Assembly (NCBI RefSeq): GCF_043195195.1
Contig: NZ_JBAFWT010000005.1
Span: 1-64,000, forward strand
DNA length: 64,000 nucleotides
Direction of reading: 5' to 3'
From: NCEH01 sp043195195
GTDB lineage: Bacteria > Pseudomonadota > Alphaproteobacteria > Rhizobiales > Xanthobacteraceae
Shown: piece by piece, positions 8,322-16,550 of the stretch
Numbering within the stretch: position 1 is the first letter of the stretch
How the letters are laid out: the number at the start of each line of letters is the position of its first letter
Made by a program: the position numbers and the translations under genes
Notes under the pieces: model-generated
Database searches by the model: none
Seen by the model: only the letters and a program-made list of their open reading frames with translations
Told to the model about the DNA's origin: nothing

Positions 8322-8948
8322 ATGTCGAACACTCCGCAGGCGCAAGGCGCCCGGCTCATGATGATCCTCCCCGCCGCCCCGGCCCTCGGCCGCAGCGCCG
8401 TCGCCGCGCGGGTGCGCGCCGGCGACATGGCCGCCGTCATTGCCCGCATGGGCGAAGGCAAGGGCGAGCGCGAGCGCCTGCGCGGCCTGATGGCTCCGGT
8501 CCAGGAGGCGGACGCCGCGCTGATCGTCGACGGTCGCGCCGATGTGGCCATCGAGATCGATACCGACGGCGCCCATCTCTCCAGCGTCGCGGCGCTGAAG
8601 AAGGCCATCGGCGGACTGAAGCCGGCGCGGATCGCAGGCGCCGGCGGCATCACCTCGCGGCACGACGCCATGGAGGCGGGCGAGGCCGGTGCCGATTATG
8701 TCCTGTTCGGCGGCTGGGGGGCCGATGCCCCGCCGTTCGAGGAGGTGCTGGATTTCGTCGCCTGGTGGGCGGAAGTGTTCGAGGTGCCTTGCGTGGGCGT
8801 CGCGAGCAACGCCGAGGAAGCCGAGCAATTGGCGCGCGCCGGGGCCGATTTCGTCGCGCTGTCGGGCGATTGGATTACCGGGGCCGAGGCCGAGGCCCGC
8901 ATCGCCGAGATCGCCGCACGCATCGCGGCGGTGGAGCCCACGCCTTGA
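8322..8948 (+). CDS. thiamine phosphate synthase family protein (ThiE/TenI-like)
   Basis: A 208-residue TIM-barrel protein of the ThiE/TenI family. DAALIVDGRADVAI matches the ThiE strand where the pyrimidine is bound, and GAGGITSRHDAMEAGEAGADYV with LFGGW corresponds to the phosphate-binding C-terminal strands. The usual ThiE segments for pyrophosphate and Mg2+ (a D-D pair and the VFATxTK loop) are not evident, so it may be a divergent paralogue and not the housekeeping thiamine enzyme. It overlaps or abuts the Sel1-repeat gene downstream, which suggests coupled translation. Substrate unknown. Confidence 0.7.
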   Translation: MSNTPQAQGARLMMILPAAPALGRSAVAARVRAGDMAAVIARMGEGKGERERLRGLMAPVQEADAALIVDGRADVAIEIDTDGAHLSSVAALKKAIGGLKPARIAGAGGITSRHDAMEAGEAGADYVLFGGWGADAPPFEEVLDFVAWWAEVFEVPCVGVASNAEEAEQLARAGADFVALSGDWITGAEAEARIAEIAARIAAVEPTP

Positions 8949-8959
8949 GGCGGTGGGCC

Positions 8960-10057
8960 GTGACCTGCGCGCGCGCGCGGCCCGGAGCGATCGCCGACGG
9001 CGGGCGGGGGCCGCTGCGAGCGGCGCTGCTTGCGCTGATGATGGTTGTGGGCGCATGGCCCGGACTGGCGCAGGCGCAGCCTCCGAACGGTCATAAGCCG
9101 GCGGCTGGGGCCAATGGCGCAAAGCCGGCCGCTCCGAACGGGGGGAAGCCGGCGCCCGCCGCACCGGCACCACCCCCGCCCGCCGCTTCGGCTGCACCGA
9201 CCGGGCCGGTGGACATCGCCTTCGGCGCATACCAGGCCGGCCATTACCTGACCGCCTTCAACGAAGCCACCAAGCGGGTGCAGGCGGGCAACGATCCCGC
9301 GGCCATGACCCTGCTCGGCGAGCTTTATGCCCGTGGCTACGGCATTCCCTATGATCCCGCCAAGGCTACCCAATGGTATGAGCGCGCGGCCAAGGCGGGC
9401 TCGGCCAATGCCATGTTCGCGCTCGGCATGATGAATCTGACCGGCCAGGGCAAGGCGGTCGACGACGCGGCCGCGCAAAAATGGTTCGAGCAGGCGGCGA
9501 AAGCCGGCAATCCGGCCGCCGCCTATAATCTTGGCCTGATCTATCTCCAGGGCCGCGGCGTCACCCAGGATTTCACCAAGGCGGCGACCTACTTCAAGCA
9601 GGGGGCGGACGGCGGCGTGGCGGATGCCCAATACGCGCTGTCGGTGCTGCTCAAGGCGGGCAATGGCGTACCCGCCGACAAGGCCGCCGCGATCAAATAT
9701 CTGACCGCGGCAGCCCAGCAGGACCACGTGACCGCGGAGGTGGAACTCGCCATCGCCATTTTTAACGGCGACGGCGTGCCGAAGGACGAGGCCGCCGGCG
9801 CCGCCTTGTTCCGCAAGGCCGCGCTTGCCGGCAATGCGATCGCCCAGAACCGCTACGCGCGCATCGTTTCCGTGGGGCGCGGGGCGCCCGAGAACAAGGT
9901 GGCCGCCGCCGCCTGGCACCTGCTGGCCAAGGCGCAGGGGCTCGGCGACCCCTATCTCGACGGGGTCGTGGAAGGCCTCTCACCCGCGGATCGCAAGATC
10001 GCGGAAGACATCGCCCGCAAGTGGATCGCCCTGACCCCCAACGCGGTCCAGCCTTGA
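8960..10057 (+). CDS. secreted Sel1-repeat (tetratricopeptide-like) protein
   Basis: The protein has about 365 residues. An N-terminal hydrophobic segment ending in GLAQA looks like a signal peptide, followed by a Pro/Ala/Gly-rich linker to about residue 85 and then about six Sel1-like repeats (for example TLLGELYARGYGIPYD and YNLGLIYLQGRGVTQD). Such solenoids mediate protein contacts in the periplasm or envelope. The GTG at 8960 is preferred because GAGG lies nine bases upstream. A TTG at 8945 overlapping the previous stop is the alternative and adds five residues. The partner is unknown. Confidence 0.75.
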   Translation: MTCARARPGAIADGGRGPLRAALLALMMVVGAWPGLAQAQPPNGHKPAAGANGAKPAAPNGGKPAPAAPAPPPPAASAAPTGPVDIAFGAYQAGHYLTAFNEATKRVQAGNDPAAMTLLGELYARGYGIPYDPAKATQWYERAAKAGSANAMFALGMMNLTGQGKAVDDAAAQKWFEQAAKAGNPAAAYNLGLIYLQGRGVTQDFTKAATYFKQGADGGVADAQYALSVLLKAGNGVPADKAAAIKYLTAAAQQDHVTAEVELAIAIFNGDGVPKDEAAGAALFRKAALAGNAIAQNRYARIVSVGRGAPENKVAAAAWHLLAKAQGLGDPYLDGVVEGLSPADRKIAEDIARKWIALTPNAVQP

Positions 10058-10243
10058 CGCGGCCTTGCGGGACGGGCAGAGGATCGCGCTCAATTCAATA
10101 GACGGTCGCCCGCGCGGCCTCCTTTTGCAGACCCGGCCCGGGGCGGCGCTTTCGCACCGCCGGATCTGCGCATTGACAGCGGCAGGCTGGCGCATCGTTC
10201 GCAGCGGATGGTGCCCGCGCCGCATGGCAGGAATGGCTTTCAG

Positions 10244-11032
10244 ATGATCCGCTCTCCCCTCATCACCGTCATGGTCCAGGCCGTCCGCAAGGCGGCACGC
10301 GGCCTCACCCGCGATTTCGGCGAGGTCGAGAATCTCCAGGTTTCGGTGAAGGGACCGGCGGATTTCGTTTCGGCGGCGGACCGCAAGGCCGAGGACATCC
10401 TGTTCACGGAACTCTCCCGCGCGCGCCCCGGCTTCGGCTTCCTGATGGAGGAGCGCGGCCGGGTGGAAGGCACCGACCCGGCCAATGAATGGGTCATCGA
10501 CCCGCTGGACGGCACCACCAACTTCCTGCACGGCATTCCCCTGTTCGCCATCTCGGTGGCGCTGGTGCGCAACGGCGCGCCGTTCGCGGGCGTCATCTTC
10601 AATCCGGTGACGGACGAATTGTTCGTCACCGAGAAGGGCCAGGGCGCCTATCTCAACGATCGCCGGCTGCGCGTGGCGGGTCGCCGCAAGCTTGCCGAAT
10701 CGGTGGTGTGCTGCGGGTTGCCGCACATGGGCCGGGGCGATCATACCCGCTTCAATCGCGAGCTGGCCAAGGTGCAGACCCAGGTCGCCGGCCTGCGCCG
10801 CACCGGCTCGGCCGCGCTTGATCTTGCCTGGGTGGCGGCGGGGCGGTTCGATGCCTTCTGGGAGCGCAATCTCTCGTCCTGGGACATGGCGGCCGGTATT
10901 CTCCTGGTGCGTGAGGCGGGGGGCTATGTCTCCGACCTCGACGGCGGCGACCAGATCCTGGAAAAGGGCGACGTGATCGCCGGTAACGAGGACATGCGGC
11001 GCGACCTTCTGGCCCTGCTGAAGGCGGCCTGA
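10244..11032 (+). CDS. suhB: inositol monophosphatase family protein (SuhB-like)
   Basis: The 262-residue protein has the three metal-site motifs of the IMPase/FBPase superfamily: MEERG with its Glu near residue 68, DPLDGTTNF at residues 86-94, and WD at 213-214 in the SSWDMAAG signature. Members hydrolyse inositol-1-phosphate or similar sugar phosphates with Mg2+; SuhB also has a transcription-related role in gammaproteobacteria, which is not shown here. ATG at 10244 gives the family start. The 186 bases upstream contain a TTGACA at 10173-10178 without a clear -10. Confidence 0.88.
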   Translation: MIRSPLITVMVQAVRKAARGLTRDFGEVENLQVSVKGPADFVSAADRKAEDILFTELSRARPGFGFLMEERGRVEGTDPANEWVIDPLDGTTNFLHGIPLFAISVALVRNGAPFAGVIFNPVTDELFVTEKGQGAYLNDRRLRVAGRRKLAESVVCCGLPHMGRGDHTRFNRELAKVQTQVAGLRRTGSAALDLAWVAAGRFDAFWERNLSSWDMAAGILLVREAGGYVSDLDGGDQILEKGDVIAGNEDMRRDLLALLKAA

Positions 11033-11196
11033 GCCGCCCTTCTCCCCGCGTTTCCCCGGCATGGAGCGGGCGTGAGCCCCTCCCCGTGGCCGACCTTTGC
11101 ACCGCTCCAATCCGCCGGCCATGCGCCGGGCGCGGTTCCTTTTGAGTCGATGTGTGCCATAGTCCGCTTTCAGGGGAACGGCCTGCGGGAGCGAAA

Positions 11197-12288
11197 ATGG
11201 CGCGTGTCGTTGATCCGTACGTAAAGGTCTCGTCGCCCCGCATCTTCCTGGTGCGGATGGTCATCTTCCTCCTGCTCTGCGCGGCCCTCGCGGCGGTGCT
11301 CTACCAGCAGATCCAGGCCGCCTTCCTGAACAATCCCGGCCTGAATGCCGTGATCTTCGGCGTGCTGGCGGTGGGCATCATCCTGGCGATCCGGCAGGTC
11401 TCGCGCCTGTTTGCCGAGGTGGAATGGGTGAATTCCTTCCGCCTCGCCGATCCCGGCCTCGCCGTTTCCCGCGCGCCGACTTTGCTTGCCCCCATGGCCG
11501 CCCTGCTGGGCGACCGCATGGGCCGCATGGCGATTTCCCAATCCACCATGCGCTCGATCCTGGATTCCATCGGCACGCGGCTCGACGAGGCGCGCGACAC
11601 GGCGCGCTATCTCACCGGCCTGCTGGTGTTCCTCGGGCTGCTCGGCACCTTCTGGGGCCTTCTGGAAACCGTTTCCTCCATCGGCGGGGTCATCAGCACC
11701 CTGGAGGTGCGGCCCGACAGCGGCTCCATGTTCGACGAAATCAAGCGCGGGCTCGCCGCCCCGCTCGCCGGCATGGGCATTTCCTTCTCCTCCTCGCTGT
11801 TCGGCCTTGCCGGCTCGCTGGTGATGGGATTTCTGGATTTGCAGGCCGGTCAGGCGCAGAACCGCTTCTATACCGACCTTGAGGATTGGCTCTCCACCAC
11901 GGTGGAGGATCTCGGCGACCCGGTCGGGCCGATGCCGCGCGAGCGCATGCCCGCGCTGTCCGCCGTGCCCGGCGCGAGCCCTCCGCTCGCCCTGCCGCCG
12001 CCCGCCTCGCTGGACATCGCGCCGCTGGTGGAGGCCATGGCCAAGCTGGAGCGCACCCTCACCGAGTCCGGCTCCCAGCGCGTGACGTCGGCGGTTTCGC
12101 AGCTCGCCGAGAGCTTGCAGGGGCTGGTCACCCACATGCGCTCCGAGCAGGCGCTGATGAAGCAGATGATCGAGGTGCAGACCGGCCAGCAGGAGGAATT
12201 GCGCCGCATCGTCGACCGGCTGGACCAGACCCTCGACACCTATGACGAGACCGAGCCGGAGCCCGGGCGCGGCGGCAGGGGGGCCTGA
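11197..12288 (+). CDS. MotA/TolQ/ExbB-family proton channel protein
   Basis: The 363-residue membrane protein has two hydrophobic helices near residues 20-75 and two more at about 145-165 and 195-220. Around the last pair are the TGLLVFLGLLGTFWGLLETV and GMGISFSSSLFGLAGSL segments characteristic of the MotA/TolQ/ExbB channel. A C-terminal soluble tail of about 110 residues looks helical and coiled-coil forming. With the MotB/OmpA-like gene two bases downstream it should form an inner-membrane, proton-driven motor anchored to peptidoglycan. No flagellar genes are nearby, so a flagellar stator is unlikely. The ATG at 11197 follows GGGAGCG. Confidence 0.82.
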   Translation: MARVVDPYVKVSSPRIFLVRMVIFLLLCAALAAVLYQQIQAAFLNNPGLNAVIFGVLAVGIILAIRQVSRLFAEVEWVNSFRLADPGLAVSRAPTLLAPMAALLGDRMGRMAISQSTMRSILDSIGTRLDEARDTARYLTGLLVFLGLLGTFWGLLETVSSIGGVISTLEVRPDSGSMFDEIKRGLAAPLAGMGISFSSSLFGLAGSLVMGFLDLQAGQAQNRFYTDLEDWLSTTVEDLGDPVGPMPRERMPALSAVPGASPPLALPPPASLDIAPLVEAMAKLERTLTESGSQRVTSAVSQLAESLQGLVTHMRSEQALMKQMIEVQTGQQEELRRIVDRLDQTLDTYDETEPEPGRGGRGA

Positions 12289-12290
12289 GC

Positions 12291-13310
12291 ATGGCTCTCG
12301 GCCGGCGCAGCCGCGAGCGCACCGTCGATTATTGGCCCGGCTTCGTGGATGCGCTGTCCACTTTGCTGCTGGTGTTCGTGTTCCTGCTCTCCGTCTTCAT
12401 GGTGACCCAGTTTTTCCTGACCCAGGACATCTCGGGCAAGGACGACGCCCTGCAGCGGCTCCAGGCCCAGATCCGCCAGCTCACCGAGCTTTTGTCGCTG
12501 GAACGGGCGACCGGGCTGACGGCGGAAGGGGAATTGAGCGCCCTGCGCGCCAATCTCGACGCCACCACCGCCGAGCGCGACCGCCTCAAGGGCCAGGTGA
12601 GCGCCGCGCCCGCCGCCCCCGACCCCTCGCGCGAGCAGGCTCTGTCGCGCGAAGTGGATGTCCAGAAGGACGCCGCCTCCCGCGCCCTCGCCCAGATCGA
12701 ATTGCTGAACCAGCAGATCTCCGCCTTGCGGCGCCAGATGGCCGCGCTGGAAGAGGCGCTCAACGCCTCCGAGCAGCGCGACAAGGAAAGCCAGACCCGC
12801 ATCGCCGATCTCGGCCAGCGGCTGAACGTGGCGCTCGCCCAGAGGGTGCAGGAGCTGAGCCGCTTCCGCTCGGAATTCTTCGGCCGCCTGCGGGAGATAT
12901 TGGGCAACCGGCCGGACATCCGCATTGTCGGCGATCGCTTCGTGTTCCAGTCCGAGGTGTTCTTCGACCGTGGGTCCGCCACCCCGCGCCCGGAAGCTTT
13001 GTCCGCGCTGGACCAGATTGCCGGCGCCCTCCTCGATCTTGAGAAAAAGATCCCGCCGGATATCTCCTGGGCATTGCGGGTGGACGGCCACACCGACAAC
13101 CGGCCGATCTCGACGCCGCAATTTCCTTCCAACTGGGAATTGTCCGCCGCCCGCGCCATCGCGGTGGTGCAATATCTCATCGCCAAGGGCGTGCAGCCGA
13201 CTCACCTGATCGCGGCGGGCTTCGGCGAATACCAGCCGATCGATCCCGGCACTACGGACGAAGCCCAGGCCCGCAACCGGCGCATCGAACTGAAGCTGAC
13301 CGAACGCTGA
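12291..13310 (+). CDS. MotB/OmpA-family peptidoglycan-binding protein
   Basis: The 339-residue protein has a short cytoplasmic N-terminus and one transmembrane helix at about residues 17-40 (WPGFVDALSTLLLVFVFLL, with the Asp expected of a stator proton path). A long coiled coil of about 45-175 follows, then a C-terminal OmpA domain of about 215-335 with DGHTDNRPI, SAARAIAVVQYL and NRRIELKL. It begins two bases after the MotA/ExbB-like gene, so the two subunits are co-translated. The coiled coil is much longer than in flagellar MotB. The energised function is unknown. Confidence 0.85.
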   Translation: MALGRRSRERTVDYWPGFVDALSTLLLVFVFLLSVFMVTQFFLTQDISGKDDALQRLQAQIRQLTELLSLERATGLTAEGELSALRANLDATTAERDRLKGQVSAAPAAPDPSREQALSREVDVQKDAASRALAQIELLNQQISALRRQMAALEEALNASEQRDKESQTRIADLGQRLNVALAQRVQELSRFRSEFFGRLREILGNRPDIRIVGDRFVFQSEVFFDRGSATPRPEALSALDQIAGALLDLEKKIPPDISWALRVDGHTDNRPISTPQFPSNWELSAARAIAVVQYLIAKGVQPTHLIAAGFGEYQPIDPGTTDEAQARNRRIELKLTER

Positions 13311-13360
13311 AGGCGGGGAACGGCGGGCTTGACTCTCTCCCGCCGTTCCGGAATCTATAA

Positions 13361-13375
13361 GAACAAATAGGGAAC
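13361..13375 (+). promoter_or_regulatory. LexA (SOS) box upstream of imuA
   Basis: GAAC at 13361-13364 and GAAC at 13372-13375 are separated by exactly seven bases. This is the direct-repeat GAAC-N7-GAAC (GTTC-N7-GTTC) operator known for alphaproteobacterial LexA. A TTGACT-like -35 at 13329-13334 and an A+T-rich -10 region at about 13351-13361 lie immediately before it, so bound LexA would block the promoter. It is 131 bases before the imuA ATG. Confidence 0.8.
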
Positions 13376-13506
13376 ACAAAAACGGTCCTTCCCGCTGGGC
13401 GCCAACCCTAGGCAGGGCCGCTTCCCCTCAATCCCCCCGGCACTCCGCCCGGACGGTGGCCCGCGCCGCCGCCCTGCCGGACTGCCGTCAGCAAAACGGA
13501 CGGCCC

Positions 13507-14529
13507 ATGTCCAATCCGAGCGCGATCCGCGCTGCGGGCGAGCTTGCGCGCCTGCGGCGCTGCATATCCGCCATCGAGCGGGGCGCGGGGTCCTCCCCTG
13601 CCTCCGCCGCCGCGCGCGCCCCCACCCCCTGGTCGGCGGGGGAGGCGCAGGACTGGGGCGAAGAGGAATGGGGCGACGACGCTTGGAATCAGGACGCGTG
13701 GAACCAGGACGCCGCCGGCCGGAACGCGGCCGAGCCGGGCCAAAATGCGCCGCGTGCCCGCCCCTCGGCCCCGCAGGATGAGAGCCGGGACGGTGCGAAT
13801 GTGGAGGATGCGCCGCGCACAGTCCTCCCCCTCGGCGCTATCCTGCCCTTCGGCATCCCCGCCCTGGACGCGACGCTCGGCGGCGGGCTCGCCCTTGGTG
13901 CGCTCCACGAAGCCGCCGCGCTTCATCCCGGCGCGGAAGGCGCCCTCACCGCCTTCGCCCTCACCCTCGCCGCCCGCGCGGCATTCCAGCTCAAGCGCCC
14001 GGTCCTGATGGTGCAGCATGAATTGGCAGAGCTGGAGGCGGGTAGCCTCTATGCGCCGGGCCTCGCCGAACTCGGCCTGTGCGGCGGGGCATTGATCCTG
14101 GTGCGGGTGCGCAAGGCGCAGGACGTGCTGTTCGTGATGGAAGAGGGCCTCAAATGCGGCGGGCTTTCCGCCGTCCTCGGCGAAGTCGGCACCGTCTTCC
14201 CCGAAGCGCTTACGGCGACGCGCCGGCTTTCGCTGGCGGCGCGCGCCCGCCCGGTACTCGGCCTGCTGCTGCGCCAGCGGCCGGACGGCGCGGCCTGCGC
14301 CGCCCTCACCCGCTGGACCCTTGCCCCCGCCCCCAGCCGGCCCGACGACAGCCATGGCGGGCTCGGCCCGCAGACCGTGGCGGCCGGTTTGCGGCGCAAC
14401 CGCCTCGGCCCGCTCGGCAGCTGGACCCTGGCCCTCGCCGGCGCCGGCTTCCGGCCGGTCGCGCCGGACGTGTCCGCGCCCGATGTGTCCGCGCCCGCCC
14501 CCAACCGCTGGCGCGAGGCCGGATCATGA
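13507..14529 (+). CDS. imuA: SOS mutagenesis protein ImuA
   Basis: The 340-residue protein is RecA-related but lacks a clear Walker A loop, as is usual for ImuA. Recognisable segments are LPFGIPALDATLGGGLALGALHE near residue 115, LMVQHELAELEAGSLYAPGL with the conserved GLxxYAPGL-like patch, and RLSLAARARPVLGLLLRQ. Residues 30-105 are a Gly/Pro/Asp/Asn-rich linker of low complexity. ImuA works with ImuB and DnaE2 in damage-induced error-prone synthesis. The stop overlaps the imuB start as ATGA, and a LexA box lies upstream. Confidence 0.88.
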   Translation: MSNPSAIRAAGELARLRRCISAIERGAGSSPASAAARAPTPWSAGEAQDWGEEEWGDDAWNQDAWNQDAAGRNAAEPGQNAPRARPSAPQDESRDGANVEDAPRTVLPLGAILPFGIPALDATLGGGLALGALHEAAALHPGAEGALTAFALTLAARAAFQLKRPVLMVQHELAELEAGSLYAPGLAELGLCGGALILVRVRKAQDVLFVMEEGLKCGGLSAVLGEVGTVFPEALTATRRLSLAARARPVLGLLLRQRPDGAACAALTRWTLAPAPSRPDDSHGGLGPQTVAAGLRRNRLGPLGSWTLALAGAGFRPVAPDVSAPDVSAPAPNRWREAGS

Positions 14530-16550
14530 GCGCTCCCCGCATGCCCAGCCGGCGGTATCTGTGCCTGTGGCTGGACCGTCTTTCCACCGATCGCCTGGAA
14601 CGCAGCTTGCCGCCCGACGCGCGCCTGGCGCCGCGCGCCACCTTGGTGATGGAAAAAAGCGCCCTGCGGCTCGCCGCCGTGAACGGCGCCGCACGCGCCC
14701 TCGGCCTCAAGCCCGGACTGTCCCTCGCCGATGCCCGCGCGCGCCATCCCGGCCTGGAGGTGGCGGACCATGCAGCCGATGCCGACGCCCGCCTGCTCGG
14801 CCATGTGGCCGATGCCTGCGAGCGCTACACCCCCTTGCTCGTGCTCGACCCGCTGGACGCCCTGATCCTGGATATATCCGGTTGCGCCCATCTGTTCGGC
14901 GGCGAGCGGAACGTGGTGGCCGACCTGCAGGCGCGCGTGGCGGCGCGCGGCTATTCCACCCGCGCCGCCATCGCCTCCACCCTCGGCGCCGCCTGGGCGC
15001 TGGCGCATTTCGGCGCCCGGCCGGCCCTGGTGGCGGAAGACGGGGCCGATCTTCCCGCCGTGCTCGCCCCGTTGCCGCTCGCGGCCCTGCGGCTCGATGC
15101 GCCGGTTCTGGCCGCCCTGGCCCGGCTCGGCTTCGCACAGATCGGCGATCTCGCCGGCAAGCCGCGCGCGCCGCTCGCCGCCCGCTTCGGCACCGCCTTG
15201 CTGGAACGGCTCGACCAGGCGACCGGCCAGGCGCGCGAGGCGGTGGAGCACCGCTTCCCCCCGCCGCGCTTCTGCGCCGAACGCAGCCTCTCCGATCCCA
15301 TCGAGCGCGCCGACGACGTGCTCGGCCTCGCCCATCATCTCGCGACCAAGCTGGCCACCGCCCTGGAGCGCGCGGGCAAGGGCGCGCGGCACTTGGAACT
15401 GACCTTGTTCCGGGTGGATGGGCAGGTGACGCGCCTCAAGGTGGGGGCAAGCCGGCCGCTGCGCGATCCGCTCGCCATCCGCCGCCTGTTCGCGGAAAAG
15501 GTGGCGCAGGTGGCGAGCCTGGATGCCGGCTTCGGCTTCGATCTGCTGCGCCTGAGCGTGATCCTGGCCGAGGATATGACGCCCCACCAGCAGGGCTTTG
15601 ATGCCCGGCAGGCGGAAGAGGCCGCGCTGGATGCCCTGGTGGATCGCCTCGCCGCCCGCTTCGGCGGCGCGCGGGTGCAGCATATCAGCGTCGCGGACGC
15701 GCATTTGCCGGAGGAGGCGGGATGCGCCATCCCGCTGGCACGCCGACGCCTGCCGTTCGATGCCGGGGCATTGGCCGACCCCTTGGCCGACCCCTCATGG
15801 CCCGAGACGGATACGCCCGTGGGTATCGAGGGCGCCGATGCCCCGCATCCCGCCACGCCTTTTCCCCTCTCCCCGAGCGTTCGCCCGCTGCGCGCCCTCC
15901 CGGAGCGCGACGACGCCGTGCTCGTTCCCTTGCCTCGTGGGTCCGGCTTGCGGGAAGGGGCCGAGGCCGCCAGCCGCGTCTCCCCCGACGCCCTCGGGCC
16001 CGCCACACCCCACGCGCCCGAGGCGGATTCGCATCGCCCCGTCGCGGCGCGCTCACCGCGCTCGGACGGCGGGGAACATCCGGACCCGGTGGCCCTCCTA
16101 CCCACTCCCTCCACTCCGCCCTCTCCCCCTCGGCCCACACGCCGCGCGGCGGGCGCACCTCCGCAGATGGCCGCCGCCCGTCCCGATGCCGGCGGCGCGG
16201 TGCGGCCGCAGCGCCTGTTCGACCATCCCGAGGCGGTGGAGGCGGTGGCCGAGGTTCCCGATGGCCCGCCCCTGCGCTTCCGCTGGCGCCGCCGCATGCA
16301 CCATGTGGCGCGCGTGGAGGGACCCGAGCGCATCGCCGCGCCCTGGTGGCGCGAAACCCGTTTGCGGCTTCCGCTTTTGCCCGCGCCCGTCGAGGAGGAG
16401 GCGAGCCTTCCCCGCGGCCTGCGCACTCCCACACGAGATTATTTCCGCGTGGAAACCCAGGAGGGACTGCGGCTCTGGCTGTTCCGTGCAGGCCTCTATG
16501 GCCGGGAAACGAACCATCCCGCCTGGTATGTGCACGGGCTGTTCGGATGA
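14526..16550 (+). CDS. imuB: Y-family polymerase-like protein ImuB
   Basis: The 674-residue protein opens with the ImuB signature RRYLCLWLDRLSTDRL and has LILDISGCAHLFGGE where active Y-family polymerases carry their SIDEAYLD motif, so it is the non-catalytic mutasome hub. The little-finger-like region runs to about residue 420. Residues about 435-550 (bases about 15840-16170) are an extra Pro/Ser/Arg-rich, low-complexity stretch, and the conserved C-terminal domain resumes at LRFRWRRRMHHVARVEGPERI. Orthologues are usually near 500 residues. It starts as ATGA over the imuA stop and ends overlapping the dnaE2 ATG. Confidence 0.88.
   Translation: MSAPRMPSRRYLCLWLDRLSTDRLERSLPPDARLAPRATLVMEKSALRLAAVNGAARALGLKPGLSLADARARHPGLEVADHAADADARLLGHVADACERYTPLLVLDPLDALILDISGCAHLFGGERNVVADLQARVAARGYSTRAAIASTLGAAWALAHFGARPALVAEDGADLPAVLAPLPLAALRLDAPVLAALARLGFAQIGDLAGKPRAPLAARFGTALLERLDQATGQAREAVEHRFPPPRFCAERSLSDPIERADDVLGLAHHLATKLATALERAGKGARHLELTLFRVDGQVTRLKVGASRPLRDPLAIRRLFAEKVAQVASLDAGFGFDLLRLSVILAEDMTPHQQGFDARQAEEAALDALVDRLAARFGGARVQHISVADAHLPEEAGCAIPLARRRLPFDAGALADPLADPSWPETDTPVGIEGADAPHPATPFPLSPSVRPLRALPERDDAVLVPLPRGSGLREGAEAASRVSPDALGPATPHAPEADSHRPVAARSPRSDGGEHPDPVALLPTPSTPPSPPRPTRRAAGAPPQMAAARPDAGGAVRPQRLFDHPEAVEAVAEVPDGPPLRFRWRRRMHHVARVEGPERIAAPWWRETRLRLPLLPAPVEEEASLPRGLRTPTRDYFRVETQEGLRLWLFRAGLYGRETNHPAWYVHGLFG

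Noticed and set aside
11142..11163. Promoter TTGAGT...CATAGT before the MotA-like gene
   Set aside because: Spacing of 10 bases is incompatible with sigma-70 recognition.
11197..13310. ZorA/ZorB of a Zorya anti-phage system
   Set aside because: The MotA/MotB-like pair superficially fits, but no zorC, zorD or zorE and no other defence gene lies nearby; the flanks are suhB and imuA.
11197..13310. Flagellar stator motAB
   Set aside because: No flagellar genes in the window and the MotB-like protein has an atypically long coiled coil.
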